Positions 56,869 through 64,000 of a stretch of 64,000 nt of DNA are shown one piece after another; position 1 is the stretch's first letter; every line of letters begins with the position of its first letter. Origin of the DNA: RGIG5472 sp051867615. Lineage in GTDB: Bacteria > Bacillota > Clostridia > Oscillospirales > Oscillospiraceae. The position numbers and the translations under genes were made by a program. Below the pieces are notes generated by a model. That model searched no databases and was not told where the DNA came from. It worked only from the letters and a program-made list of their open reading frames with translations. The stretch is from contig JBJDYU010000021.1 of NCBI GenBank assembly GCA_051867615.1, positions 4,285-68,284 on the forward strand, given 5' to 3'.

Positions 56869-57750
56869 TTGAAAGAGAAACTGCTTCGGCGCTGGCCGCT
56901 GCTCTACGGCCTGCTGCTGCTTCTTTTCACGCTCTACATCCTGCTGGACGCTTTCGTCATCCCCCGCAGCTTCACCGTGGCGGAGGGAACGGAGTCCGCT
57001 CCGCCTGTCCGGGCGGAGGACGCGGTGATAACGGAGAACTCCTACAGCGGCGGCGGCGTGACCATCGCCATCACCCGGCACCGGGCCTATGACACGGACA
57101 TCTATGTGGCGGACGTGGTGCTGGAGGACCCGGCCCACATCCGCACCGCCTTTGCCAAGGATACCTACGGCAAAAATATCATCGCCCCCACCTCCGTCAT
57201 CGCTGAGCCGCACGACGCTATCCTCGCCGTCAACGGCGACTATTACAGCGCTCGCAGCGGCTATGTGATCCGCAACGGCGTGCTGTACCGGGACAGCTCC
57301 GCCGGAAAGGGCCAGCAGGATCTGGTCATCGGCACGGACGGCTCCTTCACCGTCTGCCGGGAGGGGGACTTCACGGCCCAGGAGCTGCTGGACGCGGGCG
57401 CGGCCCAGGTGCTCTCCTTCGGCCCCAGCCTCATCGAGGAGGGCGAGGTCTCCTTTGATCCCGCCAAAGGGCAGGGCAAGGAGCTGACCCGCAACCCCCG
57501 CACCGCCATGGGCTGGTACGGCGGCTGGCACTACGTTTTCGTGGTGGCGGACGGCCGCACGGAGCAGAGCGAGGGGCTGACGCTTCAGCAGCTGGCGGAC
57601 TTTCTCCACAGTCTCGGCGTCCGCACCGCCTATAATCTGGACGGCGGCGGCTCCACCACCATGGTCTTTAATGGGCGGGTGGTGAACCAGCCCACCGACG
57701 GCCACAACATTGAGGAGAGGAACGTGAGCGACATTGTCTACATCGGATAA
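56869..57750 (+). CDS. Phosphodiester glycosidase (NAGPA) family membrane-anchored protein
   Basis: 293 aa, TTG start with SD acgagga. One N-terminal membrane helix (10-30), then a NAGPA domain: 'HDAILAVNGDYYSARSGYVIRNGVLY', RNPRTAMGWYGGWHYVFVVADGR and the signature YNLDGGGSTTMVFNGRVVNQP. The family cleaves GlcNAc-alpha-phosphodiesters; bacterial members act on exopolysaccharide or wall polymer linkages. It lies directly after the GT2-GtrA gene, consistent with remodelling of a surface glycan. Confidence 0.92.
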   Translation: MKEKLLRRWPLLYGLLLLLFTLYILLDAFVIPRSFTVAEGTESAPPVRAEDAVITENSYSGGGVTIAITRHRAYDTDIYVADVVLEDPAHIRTAFAKDTYGKNIIAPTSVIAEPHDAILAVNGDYYSARSGYVIRNGVLYRDSSAGKGQQDLVIGTDGSFTVCREGDFTAQELLDAGAAQVLSFGPSLIEEGEVSFDPAKGQGKELTRNPRTAMGWYGGWHYVFVVADGRTEQSEGLTLQQLADFLHSLGVRTAYNLDGGGSTTMVFNGRVVNQPTDGHNIEERNVSDIVYIG

Positions 57751-59056
57751 GGAGCTGCTGCGGCTGGCGAAGCGGCGCTGGTTCATCATCGCCTTCTGCT
57801 GCGCAGTGTTCAGCCTCGTCTACGAATGGTTCGGCCACGGCGTGCTGTCGGCTTTCATGCTGTTCCAGTTCGCCTTTCCCCTGCTCCTCGGCGCTCTCGC
57901 AGCGGCGGTGCTGCTCCGCTGGAAAGCGGCCCCCTGCCCGGATTTTGCCGTCCGCTGGCTCTGGCGCTGCGGCGTGGGAACGCTGACGCTGGGAAGCTGC
58001 CTTGCCGGCGTATTCGAGATCTACGGCGCGTCCGCGCCGCTCATCACCGTCCACTGGTGCCTCGGCGGCGCGCTGTGCCTTGCCGCCGCGCTGCGTTATT
58101 TTCTGCCCCTGCTGCGGCGAACCGCCGCGGTGCAGGGCGCTCAAACCGATCACATAAAGGAGGAAGCATCCATGACTGTTCGCGAAGGCTATATGCCCTT
58201 TGAGGGCCACGAGACCTATTACCGCATCGTGGGCGAGCGCAGGGGGGACAAGGCTCCCCTCATTCTGCTCCACGGCGGCCCCGGCTCCACCCACAACTAC
58301 TTCGAGGTGCTGGACGAGCTGGCCCGGGAGGACGGGCGGGAGCTTATCATGTACGACCAGATCGGCTGCGGCAAGTCCTATCTGGAGGGCCGGCCGGAGC
58401 TTTGGTGCGCGGAGACCTGGGTGCGGGAGCTGCAGGCCCTGCGAGAGCATCTGGGGCTGACGGAATGCCACCTGTTGGGCCAGTCCTGGGGCGGTATGCT
58501 GCTGCTGGACTACGTCTGCAACTACCACCCCGAGGGCGTGAAAAGCATCATCCTCTCCAGCACCCTCCCCTCCAGCAGGCTCTGGGGCGAGGAGCAGCAC
58601 CGCATGATCGCGGAGCTGCCGCAGGAGATGCAGGAGGCCATCCGCCGGGCGGACGAGAGCGGCGAATACAGCGGCGAAGCCTATCAGGCGGCGGAGGCGG
58701 AGTTCATGCTGCGCCACGCGGCCGGCCCGGTGACGGAGGATTCTCCGGAGTGCGTCCGGCGCGAGCGGCGCACCGGCGAGGAGTCCTATGTGGTGGGCTG
58801 GGGCCCCAACGAGTTCACCCCCCTCGGCACGCTGAAGGACTTTGACGTGACGGACAAGCTGGGCGATATCAAGCAGAGCGCCCTCGTCATCAGCGGCGGC
58901 AACGACCTCTGCACCCCCTACATCGCCAAGGTCATGTACGACGGCATCCCCGATGCCCGCTGGGAGCTGTTCCGCACCTGCCGCCACGCCTGCTTCGTGG
59001 AGGATACGCCCCGCTACACCGCCCTGCTGAGGGAGTGGCTGAACGCCCACGACTGA
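57734..59056 (+). CDS. Membrane domain in frame with proline iminopeptidase (fusion ORF)
   Basis: One 440-codon frame starts at TTG 57734, overlapping the NAGPA gene by 17 bp. The first ~135 residues hold about four hydrophobic helices (RRWFIIAFCCAVFSLVYEW, VLSAFMLFQFAFPLLLGALA, CGVGTLTLGSCLAGVFEI, HWCLGGALCLAAAL). They run without a stop into the peptidase. An SD (aaaggagg) and ATG at 58172 lie between, so two products are possible: a membrane-tethered fusion and a soluble peptidase. The TTG start has gaggagagg at 12 nt, which is a poor distance. Confidence 0.5.
   Translation: MSTSDKELLRLAKRRWFIIAFCCAVFSLVYEWFGHGVLSAFMLFQFAFPLLLGALAAAVLLRWKAAPCPDFAVRWLWRCGVGTLTLGSCLAGVFEIYGASAPLITVHWCLGGALCLAAALRYFLPLLRRTAAVQGAQTDHIKEEASMTVREGYMPFEGHETYYRIVGERRGDKAPLILLHGGPGSTHNYFEVLDELAREDGRELIMYDQIGCGKSYLEGRPELWCAETWVRELQALREHLGLTECHLLGQSWGGMLLLDYVCNYHPEGVKSIILSSTLPSSRLWGEEQHRMIAELPQEMQEAIRRADESGEYSGEAYQAAEAEFMLRHAAGPVTEDSPECVRRERRTGEESYVVGWGPNEFTPLGTLKDFDVTDKLGDIKQSALVISGGNDLCTPYIAKVMYDGIPDARWELFRTCRHACFVEDTPRYTALLREWLNAHD
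58172..59056 (+). CDS. Proline iminopeptidase-type alpha/beta hydrolase
   Basis: 294 aa from the internal ATG. HGGPGSTHNYF (oxyanion loop, 34-44), YDQIGCGKSYL, nucleophile elbow GQSWGG (Ser105), late Asp in GGNDLCTP and His in RHACFVED. This is the S33 proline iminopeptidase/tricorn-interacting-factor type, removing N-terminal residues from short peptides. SD aaaggagg 8 nt before the ATG makes this the most likely main product; see the entry for the longer in-frame ORF. The next gene, an S66 peptidase, starts 16 nt downstream. Confidence 0.9.
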   Translation: MTVREGYMPFEGHETYYRIVGERRGDKAPLILLHGGPGSTHNYFEVLDELAREDGRELIMYDQIGCGKSYLEGRPELWCAETWVRELQALREHLGLTECHLLGQSWGGMLLLDYVCNYHPEGVKSIILSSTLPSSRLWGEEQHRMIAELPQEMQEAIRRADESGEYSGEAYQAAEAEFMLRHAAGPVTEDSPECVRRERRTGEESYVVGWGPNEFTPLGTLKDFDVTDKLGDIKQSALVISGGNDLCTPYIAKVMYDGIPDARWELFRTCRHACFVEDTPRYTALLREWLNAHD

Positions 59057-59072
59057 GCGGAGGGAGTCTCTT

Positions 59073-60116
59073 ATGATCAAGCCCGCACATTTGAAAAAGG
59101 GCGACAAGGTCGCCATCGTGAGCCTTTCCCGCGGGATGCTGGGCGAGCCGATGTTCCGGCATAAGTATGACATTGCGAAGAAGCGGCTGGAGGAGGACTT
59201 CGGCCTCGAGGCAGTCGCCATGCCGAACGCCCTCAGGGGCATAGACTATCTGGACAGGCACCCGGAGGCCCGGGCCGCCGACCTGATGGACGCCTTCCGG
59301 GACCCCTCCATCAAGGCCGTCTTCAACGCCATCGGCGGGGACGATACCATCCGCCTGCTGCCCTACATCGACTTCGACGTGCTGCGAAACAACCCGAAAA
59401 TTTTCACCGGCTTCTCCGACACCACCTCCAACCACTTCATGATGTACAAGGCCGGGCTGGTGTCCTACTACGGCGCCAGCGTCATGAACAACTTCTCCGA
59501 GTACGTCCGCATCAACGATTACACCCTGCGCATGATCCAAAAGACGCTCTTTGACCCGCAGCCCACGCTGGACATTCCCTCCGCGCCGTACTGGTATGAC
59601 GACGAGGATGAAAAGATCTGGTGGTGCGAGGAAAACCGAAACGTCTTAAAGCCGTACCACCCGGAGGAGATCGGCTATGAGGTGCTGCAGGGCGGCGGCG
59701 TGGCGGAGGGCGAGCTGCTGGGCGGCTGCGTGGACGTGTTCATCGAGCTGCTGGGCACGCCCCTCTGGCCTTCCATCGACGAGTGGCGGGACAAGCTGCT
59801 GTTTTTAGAGACCAGCGAGGAGGATATGTCCTGCGACTGCCTGACCTGGATTCTCCGGAATCTGCAGGCCCAGGGCATTTTCGATGTGATCCGGGGCATT
59901 CTGGTGGGCAAGCCCGCCCGCCGGAGCAAGTATGAGCCCTACAAGGAGGTCTACCGCCGCGTGGTGGGCCGGGAGGCAGGACACCCGGAGCTGCCTATCC
60001 TGTATAACGTGAACTTCGGCCACGCGGAGCCGATCGGTGTACTCCCCTATGGGCTGAAATGCAGGCTGGACGCGGACAACAAGACCCTGACGCTTTTAGA
60101 GAGCGCCACGACATAA
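59073..60116 (+). CDS. S66-family peptidase (LD-carboxypeptidase/MccF-like)
   Basis: 347 aa. KKGDKVAIVSLSRGMLG opening, the nucleophile region FTGFSDTTSNHFMMYKAGLVSYYG with the Ser in GFSD, GGCVDVFIELLGTPLWPS, and the His in YNVNFGHAEP. Length and the long insert are nearer to MccF (self-immunity to microcin C-like peptide-nucleotides) than to short LD-carboxypeptidases. Either peptidoglycan recycling or detoxification is possible. SD cggaggga. Last gene of the cluster. Confidence 0.9.
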   Translation: MIKPAHLKKGDKVAIVSLSRGMLGEPMFRHKYDIAKKRLEEDFGLEAVAMPNALRGIDYLDRHPEARAADLMDAFRDPSIKAVFNAIGGDDTIRLLPYIDFDVLRNNPKIFTGFSDTTSNHFMMYKAGLVSYYGASVMNNFSEYVRINDYTLRMIQKTLFDPQPTLDIPSAPYWYDDEDEKIWWCEENRNVLKPYHPEEIGYEVLQGGGVAEGELLGGCVDVFIELLGTPLWPSIDEWRDKLLFLETSEEDMSCDCLTWILRNLQAQGIFDVIRGILVGKPARRSKYEPYKEVYRRVVGREAGHPELPILYNVNFGHAEPIGVLPYGLKCRLDADNKTLTLLESATT

Positions 60117-60119
60117 CAC

Positions 60120-60162
60120 AAAACGGCCTTACCGGCTGCGCCGGTAAGGCCGTTTATTTTTC
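60120..60162. terminator. Terminator between S66 peptidase and anti-sigma genes
   Basis: AAACGGCCTTACCGG-CTGCG-CCGGTAAGGCCGTTT followed by ATTTTTC on the plus strand and TTTTG on the minus strand. Confidence 0.85.
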
Positions 60163-60180
60163 AGTCTGCTGGGGGATGGC

Positions 60181-61074
60181 TCAGAAAGCGATATCCGCAA
60201 ACTCGGGCTTCAGCAGATCCGCGAACACCTCTTTCGCCACCGCAAATTCGGGCGTTCCCATGGAGCCGGGAGCCACCTCGTATTTGTCAAAGACGATGAC
60301 CAGCTCGCCGCTTTCATTGAAGTAGAAATTGTGCTCCGGCGTCAGGGTGACGAAATCCTCGCCGATGATGCTGTCGTCCAGCCAGTAGACCACGTCGCTG
60401 TCCTGCTCCATCTGCAGCTGCATCTGCCGCTTGAGCTCTGCTTCCAGGACCCCATAAACGCTGTCATCCGCAAACAGGTCGCCGAGCTGCACGAGCTTGC
60501 CGCTGCGCTTATCGATGTGGTAGTACTTAAAGTAGGTGTTGCTGCTTCCCGCCGCCTCATGCACTCTGAGTCTGAGGGTGAACCACTGCTCTGTGTCGGT
60601 CACGGTCTCATAGTCAACGTAGACCGCCCCGTGGCCCTCGTCGCCGACAGCTTCAAGCTCCTCATAGAACCGGTCTACCAGCGCCTCGGTCAGCTCCTCC
60701 ACGTCCTTGTTGATATAGTCCGCCGCTTCGCTGCCGCCGCCCTCGATCTCCGGCACGTCGATATCCATCTCATGCATATCGTCAGAGTAATAGTAATTGC
60801 GGATGGTGACCACCCGGGCGATATCGCCGATGACAGGGATCTGCTCGATGGCCTGCGCGTAGGCGACGCTCACGTTGGGCAGCAGGAACAGCGCCGTGAA
60901 AACGAAGCAGGCTGCCGCTGCCGCCATATGAGACAGCGTCCGGTTCCGCCTTGCGCCGCTTTTTCGCTCGGGCAGGCCGGCAAGCGTCTGCTCCACCCGC
61001 TCCTTAACGGATTCCGGCAGCTCCGCCGGCTCCTCTGCTGCCTTATTCTTCATGTATCTGTCAAAATCGTTCAT
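60181..61074 (-). CDS. RsiV-like anti-sigma factor
   Basis: 297 aa. Cytoplasmic N-terminus (1-48), one membrane helix (AAAAACFVFTALFLLP, ~51-66), then an extracytoplasmic domain ending in a DUF3298 block ('FTLRLRVHEAAGSSNTYFKYYHID', LVQLGDLFADDSVYGVLEAEL, FYFNESGELVIVFDKYEVAPGSMGTPEFAV). The sequence just after the helix, NVSVAYAQA, resembles a signal-peptidase site; RsiV of Bacillus is cut there once it binds lysozyme. Start overlaps the sigma-factor stop by 4 bp (ATGA). Last gene of the operon, as usual for sigma/anti-sigma pairs. Confidence 0.85.
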   Translation of the reverse strand: MNDFDRYMKNKAAEEPAELPESVKERVEQTLAGLPERKSGARRNRTLSHMAAAAACFVFTALFLLPNVSVAYAQAIEQIPVIGDIARVVTIRNYYYSDDMHEMDIDVPEIEGGGSEAADYINKDVEELTEALVDRFYEELEAVGDEGHGAVYVDYETVTDTEQWFTLRLRVHEAAGSSNTYFKYYHIDKRSGKLVQLGDLFADDSVYGVLEAELKRQMQLQMEQDSDVVYWLDDSIIGEDFVTLTPEHNFYFNESGELVIVFDKYEVAPGSMGTPEFAVAKEVFADLLKPEFADIAF

Positions 61075-61559
61075 CTGTTGAAATCCTCCTTTAAGAGCTG
61101 GCGCAGCGTCTCCCTTGCCCGGGAGAGCCGCTTTTTGACGGTGACAATATTGGTGCCTGTGATCCGCGCGATCTGCGCGGTGGAAAGGTCTTCATAGTAA
61201 AACAGCACGACGGCGGTGCGGTAGGGCTGCTGCAGACTCTCCACCGCGGCTCGGAGGGTGAGCTTTGTCGTGAGTTCGGCTTCGCCGCTCTCCCCGGCGG
61301 TCTCCTCCATCTCGTCCATAGGGATGAGCTTTGCGTTTTGGCGGAGCAGCTCCGCCGCCGTGTTGTGCACGATGCGGAGTATCCAGGGCTTGAAAGCCGC
61401 GTCGTTTTTCAGGCTGTCCAGATTTTTATAGGCGCGGTATATGGCTTCGCTCACGGCCTCGCCGGCGTCCGCCTCGTTTCTCACGATGGAAAAGGCCAGA
61501 GCATACATGGCGCCCTCGCAGCGCCGGATATGTTCGCAGAATTCGTCTTTGCCCGTCAA
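61071..61559 (-). CDS. ECF-type sigma-70 factor (SigV-like by partner)
   Basis: 162 aa. Region 2 (EGAMYALAFSIVRNEADAGEAVSEAIYRAYKNLDSL...FKPWILRIVHNTA) and region 4 (LQQPYRTAVVLFYYEDLSTAQIARITGTNIVTVKKRLSRARETL). The TTG at 61559 is the best start: ggaggaggg lies 6-8 nt ahead, and TTGA overlaps the stop of the SGNH gene, giving translational coupling. It would be held by the anti-sigma encoded next and released on envelope stress. Confidence 0.92.
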   Translation of the reverse strand: MTGKDEFCEHIRRCEGAMYALAFSIVRNEADAGEAVSEAIYRAYKNLDSLKNDAAFKPWILRIVHNTAAELLRQNAKLIPMDEMEETAGESGEAELTTKLTLRAAVESLQQPYRTAVVLFYYEDLSTAQIARITGTNIVTVKKRLSRARETLRQLLKEDFNR

Positions 61560-62401
61560 GACCGACCCTCCTCCGGGAGCGAGGCTGTCTGGCTGACGAT
61601 CCACCGGCCCCACTCCGCATAGTATTTCGCATAGAGATGCGTGCTGTCCTCCGACCTGCCGGCGGACAGGCTGCCGGTCTCGTCGTCGAACACCGTATTC
61701 GCATCCAGCCAGTACGCGCGCTTGCCCCCGGCCAGCTCCGCCAGCGCCGCGTTGAGCCGGTCGATGGCGGCGTTGTTCACCACCGCGTCGCTGTCCGAGC
61801 GGCTTTTGGTGACGTGGAGGTTGGCCTGGATGATGATCCGCGCCTCCGGCTCCCGCTGCCGGACAAAGTCGATCAGCTCTCCGTATTTAGCCACGGTGTT
61901 GCCCAGCGGGTAGCCCACCTCGTTGACGCCCAGCATGATATATATCTTACCATACTTTTTATAATCCAGCAGCTCCGCAAGGGTGACTTTGCCCACGGAG
62001 GGGACCGAAACGGGCTTTTTATGGATGTTGTACACGCTCATGCCCACGTTGGCGAAGAAGTCCGCGCCCTCGATACCGGCGTATTCCTGCAGGCCCACCG
62101 TTCTGGAGTCGCCGATAAACAGGGCATCATCCATGGAGACGGAGACCGGTTGGGAAACCACCGTTTCCGTCTCTATGGGCCGGCCCTCCGCCGCCGGAGC
62201 GTCCGTCCCGGGGCTTTCGCCATCCGGCGCGGGCGTTTCCGTCTCCGCAGGCGGCACCAGTATGACGCCGCTCTGGGCGGTGGAGCCCTCCGTCTCCGCT
62301 CCGGCGGCCGCGCCCGGCGCTCTCCAGAAAAACAGGACGAACACCACGGCGGCCAGCAGGCAAACAAAGGACAGCAGCGTGACAACATCGGACTTTCTCA
62401 T
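61556..62401 (-). CDS. Membrane-anchored SGNH/GDSL hydrolase-fold protein
   Basis: 281 aa. One N-terminal membrane helix (VVTLLSFVCLLAAVVFVLFFW), a Pro/Glu/Ala/Thr-rich linker (30-85), then an SGNH domain: block I FIGDSRTVGL (Ser99), block III LGVNEVG (Asn160), block V DSTH (Asp252, His255). Catalytic triad is complete. Partnered 11 nt downstream of an MBOAT gene, it should be the extracytoplasmic half of an acyl-transfer system, moving or removing acetyl groups on a surface glycan, as OatA, AlgX and PatB domains do. SD aagaggtag. Confidence 0.9.
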   Translation of the reverse strand: MRKSDVVTLLSFVCLLAAVVFVLFFWRAPGAAAGAETEGSTAQSGVILVPPAETETPAPDGESPGTDAPAAEGRPIETETVVSQPVSVSMDDALFIGDSRTVGLQEYAGIEGADFFANVGMSVYNIHKKPVSVPSVGKVTLAELLDYKKYGKIYIMLGVNEVGYPLGNTVAKYGELIDFVRQREPEARIIIQANLHVTKSRSDSDAVVNNAAIDRLNAALAELAGGKRAYWLDANTVFDDETGSLSAGRSEDSTHLYAKYYAEWGRWIVSQTASLPEEGRS

Positions 62402-62412
62402 GTTTCTACCTC

Positions 62413-63807
62413 TTAAAATCTGAAATACAGGAACGGGTCGTCCAGACCCCGGTACATACAATAGACGCTGGCGAGGAAGGTGTCGGCGAGCAGCATTCCC
62501 ACCGCAAATCGGCTTTTCATCCGCCGCAGAAGGCGGTACGGCAGCCGGGTGGAAAACAGCGCTCCGGCGAGCAAAAACGGGTAATACAGGCCCAGGTACT
62601 TTAAGTAGTCATAGCGGAACACCGACCAGGGGCCCTGACCCAAAAACGGGAACAGGCGGGTGAAGAATATCCCGAGCTGGCCCATGTCATCGATGGCAAA
62701 GATGGCCCAGGTCAGCGGGATCAGCAGGAGCATATACACATGGCCGATGACCCGCGATCTTTCGAGGAAGCTGCCCGTCAGGAATTTTTCCGTGACGATG
62801 ACAAGAAACAGTACCGCGCCCCACAGCACGAAATGATAGCCCGCGCCGTGCCAGATCCCTGTCAGCAGCCACACAAGGAGCAGGTTCCGCGCCGTGGCGA
62901 GCCTGCCGTTCCGGTTCCCGCCCAGCGGGAGGTACACATACTCCTTAAACCAGGTCCCCAGCGTCATGTGCCACCGCCGCCAGAATTCCGTCATGGAGCG
63001 GCTGAGGTAGGGATGGTCGAAATTCTTCGGCAGGCGGAAGCCCAGCATCTCTCCCAGTCCCATGGCCATGAGGGAATAGCCGAAGAAATCGAAATAGATC
63101 TGAAAGGAAAACGCGAAGATGGCCATCCACGCCAGCGGCGTCGATATGCTTTCAAAGCCGATGGCGCAGACCTGCGTCCACAGCTTTCCGATGGGGTTGG
63201 CCAGCAGCACCTTCAGCCCCAGGCCGAACACAAACACGCCGAGGCCTCGCCCCACGGCGGAGCGGCTCAGCTCCCGCCGCCGCAGCGCCTGCTCCACCTG
63301 GCCGTAGGTCACGATGGGACCGGCGATGAGCTGCGGAAACATGGAGAGGTAAACGGTATACCGCAGCAGGCTCCGCTCTGCTTTGGCCCGGCCCCGGTAC
63401 ACGTCCGCAAGGTAGGAGATGCCCTGAAAGCTGTAAAAGGAGATGCCGATGGGCAGCACCGTGCGCACGGTCAGCTGAAGCGACGGAATCATCCGCGAGA
63501 GCTCTCCCGCCGCAAAGCCGCCGTACTTGAAGACTGCCAGAGCCAGCAGGTGAAAGGCGGCTGCCGCCGTCAGAAGCAGTTTTTTGTGTTTTGCGTGCCG
63601 CTCCATCAGCAGCCCCGCCGCGAAGTCCACGGCGATGCTGAGCAGGAATAGCAGGAAGTGCTCCGGCTCGTGCAGCGTTCCGATCAGGTAAAAGCAGAGG
63701 CTCCCGAGGGCCAGCACCGCATTTTTCATGCTGCCGGGCGCCAGATAGTAGCAGCCGAAGAAGATGGGCATGAAAAGGAAGATAAATTGCAGGCTGCTGA
63801 ATACCAT
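62413..63807 (-). CDS. MBOAT-family O-acyltransferase (AlgI/PatA/DltB type)
   Basis: 464 aa, about ten membrane helices. The start MVFSSLQFIFLFMPIFFGCYY is the usual AlgI-type opening. Core motif 'EFWRRWHMTLGTWFKEYVYLPLGG' runs over 274-297, and the catalytic His320 lies in TGIWHGAGYHF. These proteins pass acyl groups across the membrane for O-acetylation of alginate, peptidoglycan or other glycans, or D-alanine for DltB. No dltA or dltC is present, so acetylation is more likely. First gene of the operon; SD is weak (ggcggt). Confidence 0.93.
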   Translation of the reverse strand: MVFSSLQFIFLFMPIFFGCYYLAPGSMKNAVLALGSLCFYLIGTLHEPEHFLLFLLSIAVDFAAGLLMERHAKHKKLLLTAAAAFHLLALAVFKYGGFAAGELSRMIPSLQLTVRTVLPIGISFYSFQGISYLADVYRGRAKAERSLLRYTVYLSMFPQLIAGPIVTYGQVEQALRRRELSRSAVGRGLGVFVFGLGLKVLLANPIGKLWTQVCAIGFESISTPLAWMAIFAFSFQIYFDFFGYSLMAMGLGEMLGFRLPKNFDHPYLSRSMTEFWRRWHMTLGTWFKEYVYLPLGGNRNGRLATARNLLLVWLLTGIWHGAGYHFVLWGAVLFLVIVTEKFLTGSFLERSRVIGHVYMLLLIPLTWAIFAIDDMGQLGIFFTRLFPFLGQGPWSVFRYDYLKYLGLYYPFLLAGALFSTRLPYRLLRRMKSRFAVGMLLADTFLASVYCMYRGLDDPFLYFRF

Positions 63808-63840
63808 GACCGTACCGCCATTTCTCTGTTCTGCTATATA

Positions 63841-63867
63841 GACGCACGGGAGCTGCAAAAGGTGACA
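63841..63867 (-). promoter_or_regulatory. Candidate ECF-sigma promoter of the MBOAT operon
   Basis: Minus strand TGTCAC (63862-63867), 17 bp, CGTC-TA (63844-63841 and on). ECF promoters of the SigV/SigX/SigW group read TGAAAC-N16/17-CGTC; here 4 of 6 and 4 of 4 match. 34 nt before the MBOAT start. Confidence 0.4.
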
Positions 63868-63873
63868 GGCAAA

Positions 63874-63909
63874 CGGCGAAAAAAATTCTGCGGCGCTGTG
63901 AAAGCGCCG
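63874..63909 (-). terminator. Terminator upstream of the MBOAT operon
   Basis: Minus strand CTGCGGCGCT-TTCAC-AGCGCCGCAG followed by AATTTTTTT; ends transcription entering from beyond the window. Confidence 0.8.
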
Positions 63910-63918
63910 CAGAGGAGC

Positions 63919-63950
63919 AAAAAGAGCCGGCTGATAAGCAGCCGGCTCTC
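63919..63950 (-). terminator. Second terminator hairpin at the window edge
   Basis: Minus strand AGAGCCGGCTG-CTTAT-CAGCCGGCTCT followed by TTTT. A third stem (AACCCGGTTGC/GCAACCGGGTT, 63964-63994) follows near the window end. Confidence 0.75.
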
Positions 63951-64000
63951 AGCCTGTCGAGAAACCCGGTTGCACATTAGGCGGCAACCGGGTTTTCAGC

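Noticed and set aside
55612..57789. 725-codon minus-strand ORF opposite GT2-GtrA and NAGPA genes
   Set aside because: Spans two well-supported genes on the other strand and has no recognisable domains.

Overview
The window is chromosomal DNA from a GC-rich Gram-positive anaerobe of the Clostridia. A gut Oscillospiraceae relative (Oscillibacter, Dysosmobacter or Lawsonibacter type) is my best guess, inferred from gene content and GC-rich codon use, not from a marker gene. Supporting signs are an L27 precursor with its Prp protease, S-box and L-box riboswitches, near-consensus sigma-A promoters (TTGACA/17 bp/TATAAT), lipoprotein signal peptides, SLH domains with CsaB, a SleB-type hydrolase, and a single-cluster ferredoxin. 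There is no rRNA, phage, IS element or CRISPR array; one tRNA-Gly(CCC) is present. Coding density is high, and very long antisense shadow ORFs caused by GC-rich third positions are omitted.

Layout. 1-4.1 kb: partial TetR regulator; rplU-prp-rpmA-obgE; mtnN-luxS (S-adenosylhomocysteine recycling). 4.1-8 kb: tmcAL, a DUF3298 lipoprotein, dapB, a nucleotidyltransferase. 8-11 kb: lysine riboswitch driving an amino-acid ABC transporter. 11-17.7 kb: rhomboid-like protein, SAM riboswitch-metK, DUF2974 hydrolase, DUF4127 protein, SSB-like protein. 17.7-23.5 kb: an SLH surface protein next to a glycosyltransferase-CsaB fusion, the enzyme class that makes the wall polymer SLH domains bind. 23.5-26.8 kb: DUF6774, YetF, ClC, E2-like acyltransferase. 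27-34 kb: serC-serA, M24 peptidase, ferredoxin, TipAL-like MerR, gdhA, phosphoribosyltransferase. 34-39.7 kb: mgtE with a ~340-nt leader, cell-wall hydrolase behind WalR-like repeats, TIGR04255 protein, tRNA-Gly, XRE/zinc-ribbon regulator, DegV.

39.8-52.4 kb is an amino-sugar region: CBM9-like protein, PocR/AraC regulator, CUT1 sugar ABC transporter (no ATPase), a four-gene operon (sugar-1-P nucleotidyltransferase, NahK-like kinase, galE, ROK-like kinase), an AraC regulator and nagB-nagA. It would import sugar and convert N-acetylhexosamine through a Leloir-like route or through GlcNAc-6-P. 52.8-60.1 kb: second DegV, CarD-like regulator, transglutaminase-like protein, and a GT2-GtrA / phosphodiester glycosidase / membrane-PIP / S66 peptidase cluster. 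60.2-63.9 kb: an operon encoding MBOAT acyltransferase, SGNH hydrolase, ECF sigma factor and an RsiV-like anti-sigma, which I read as a candidate lysozyme-responsive envelope O-acylation module. It is the most interesting system in the window.
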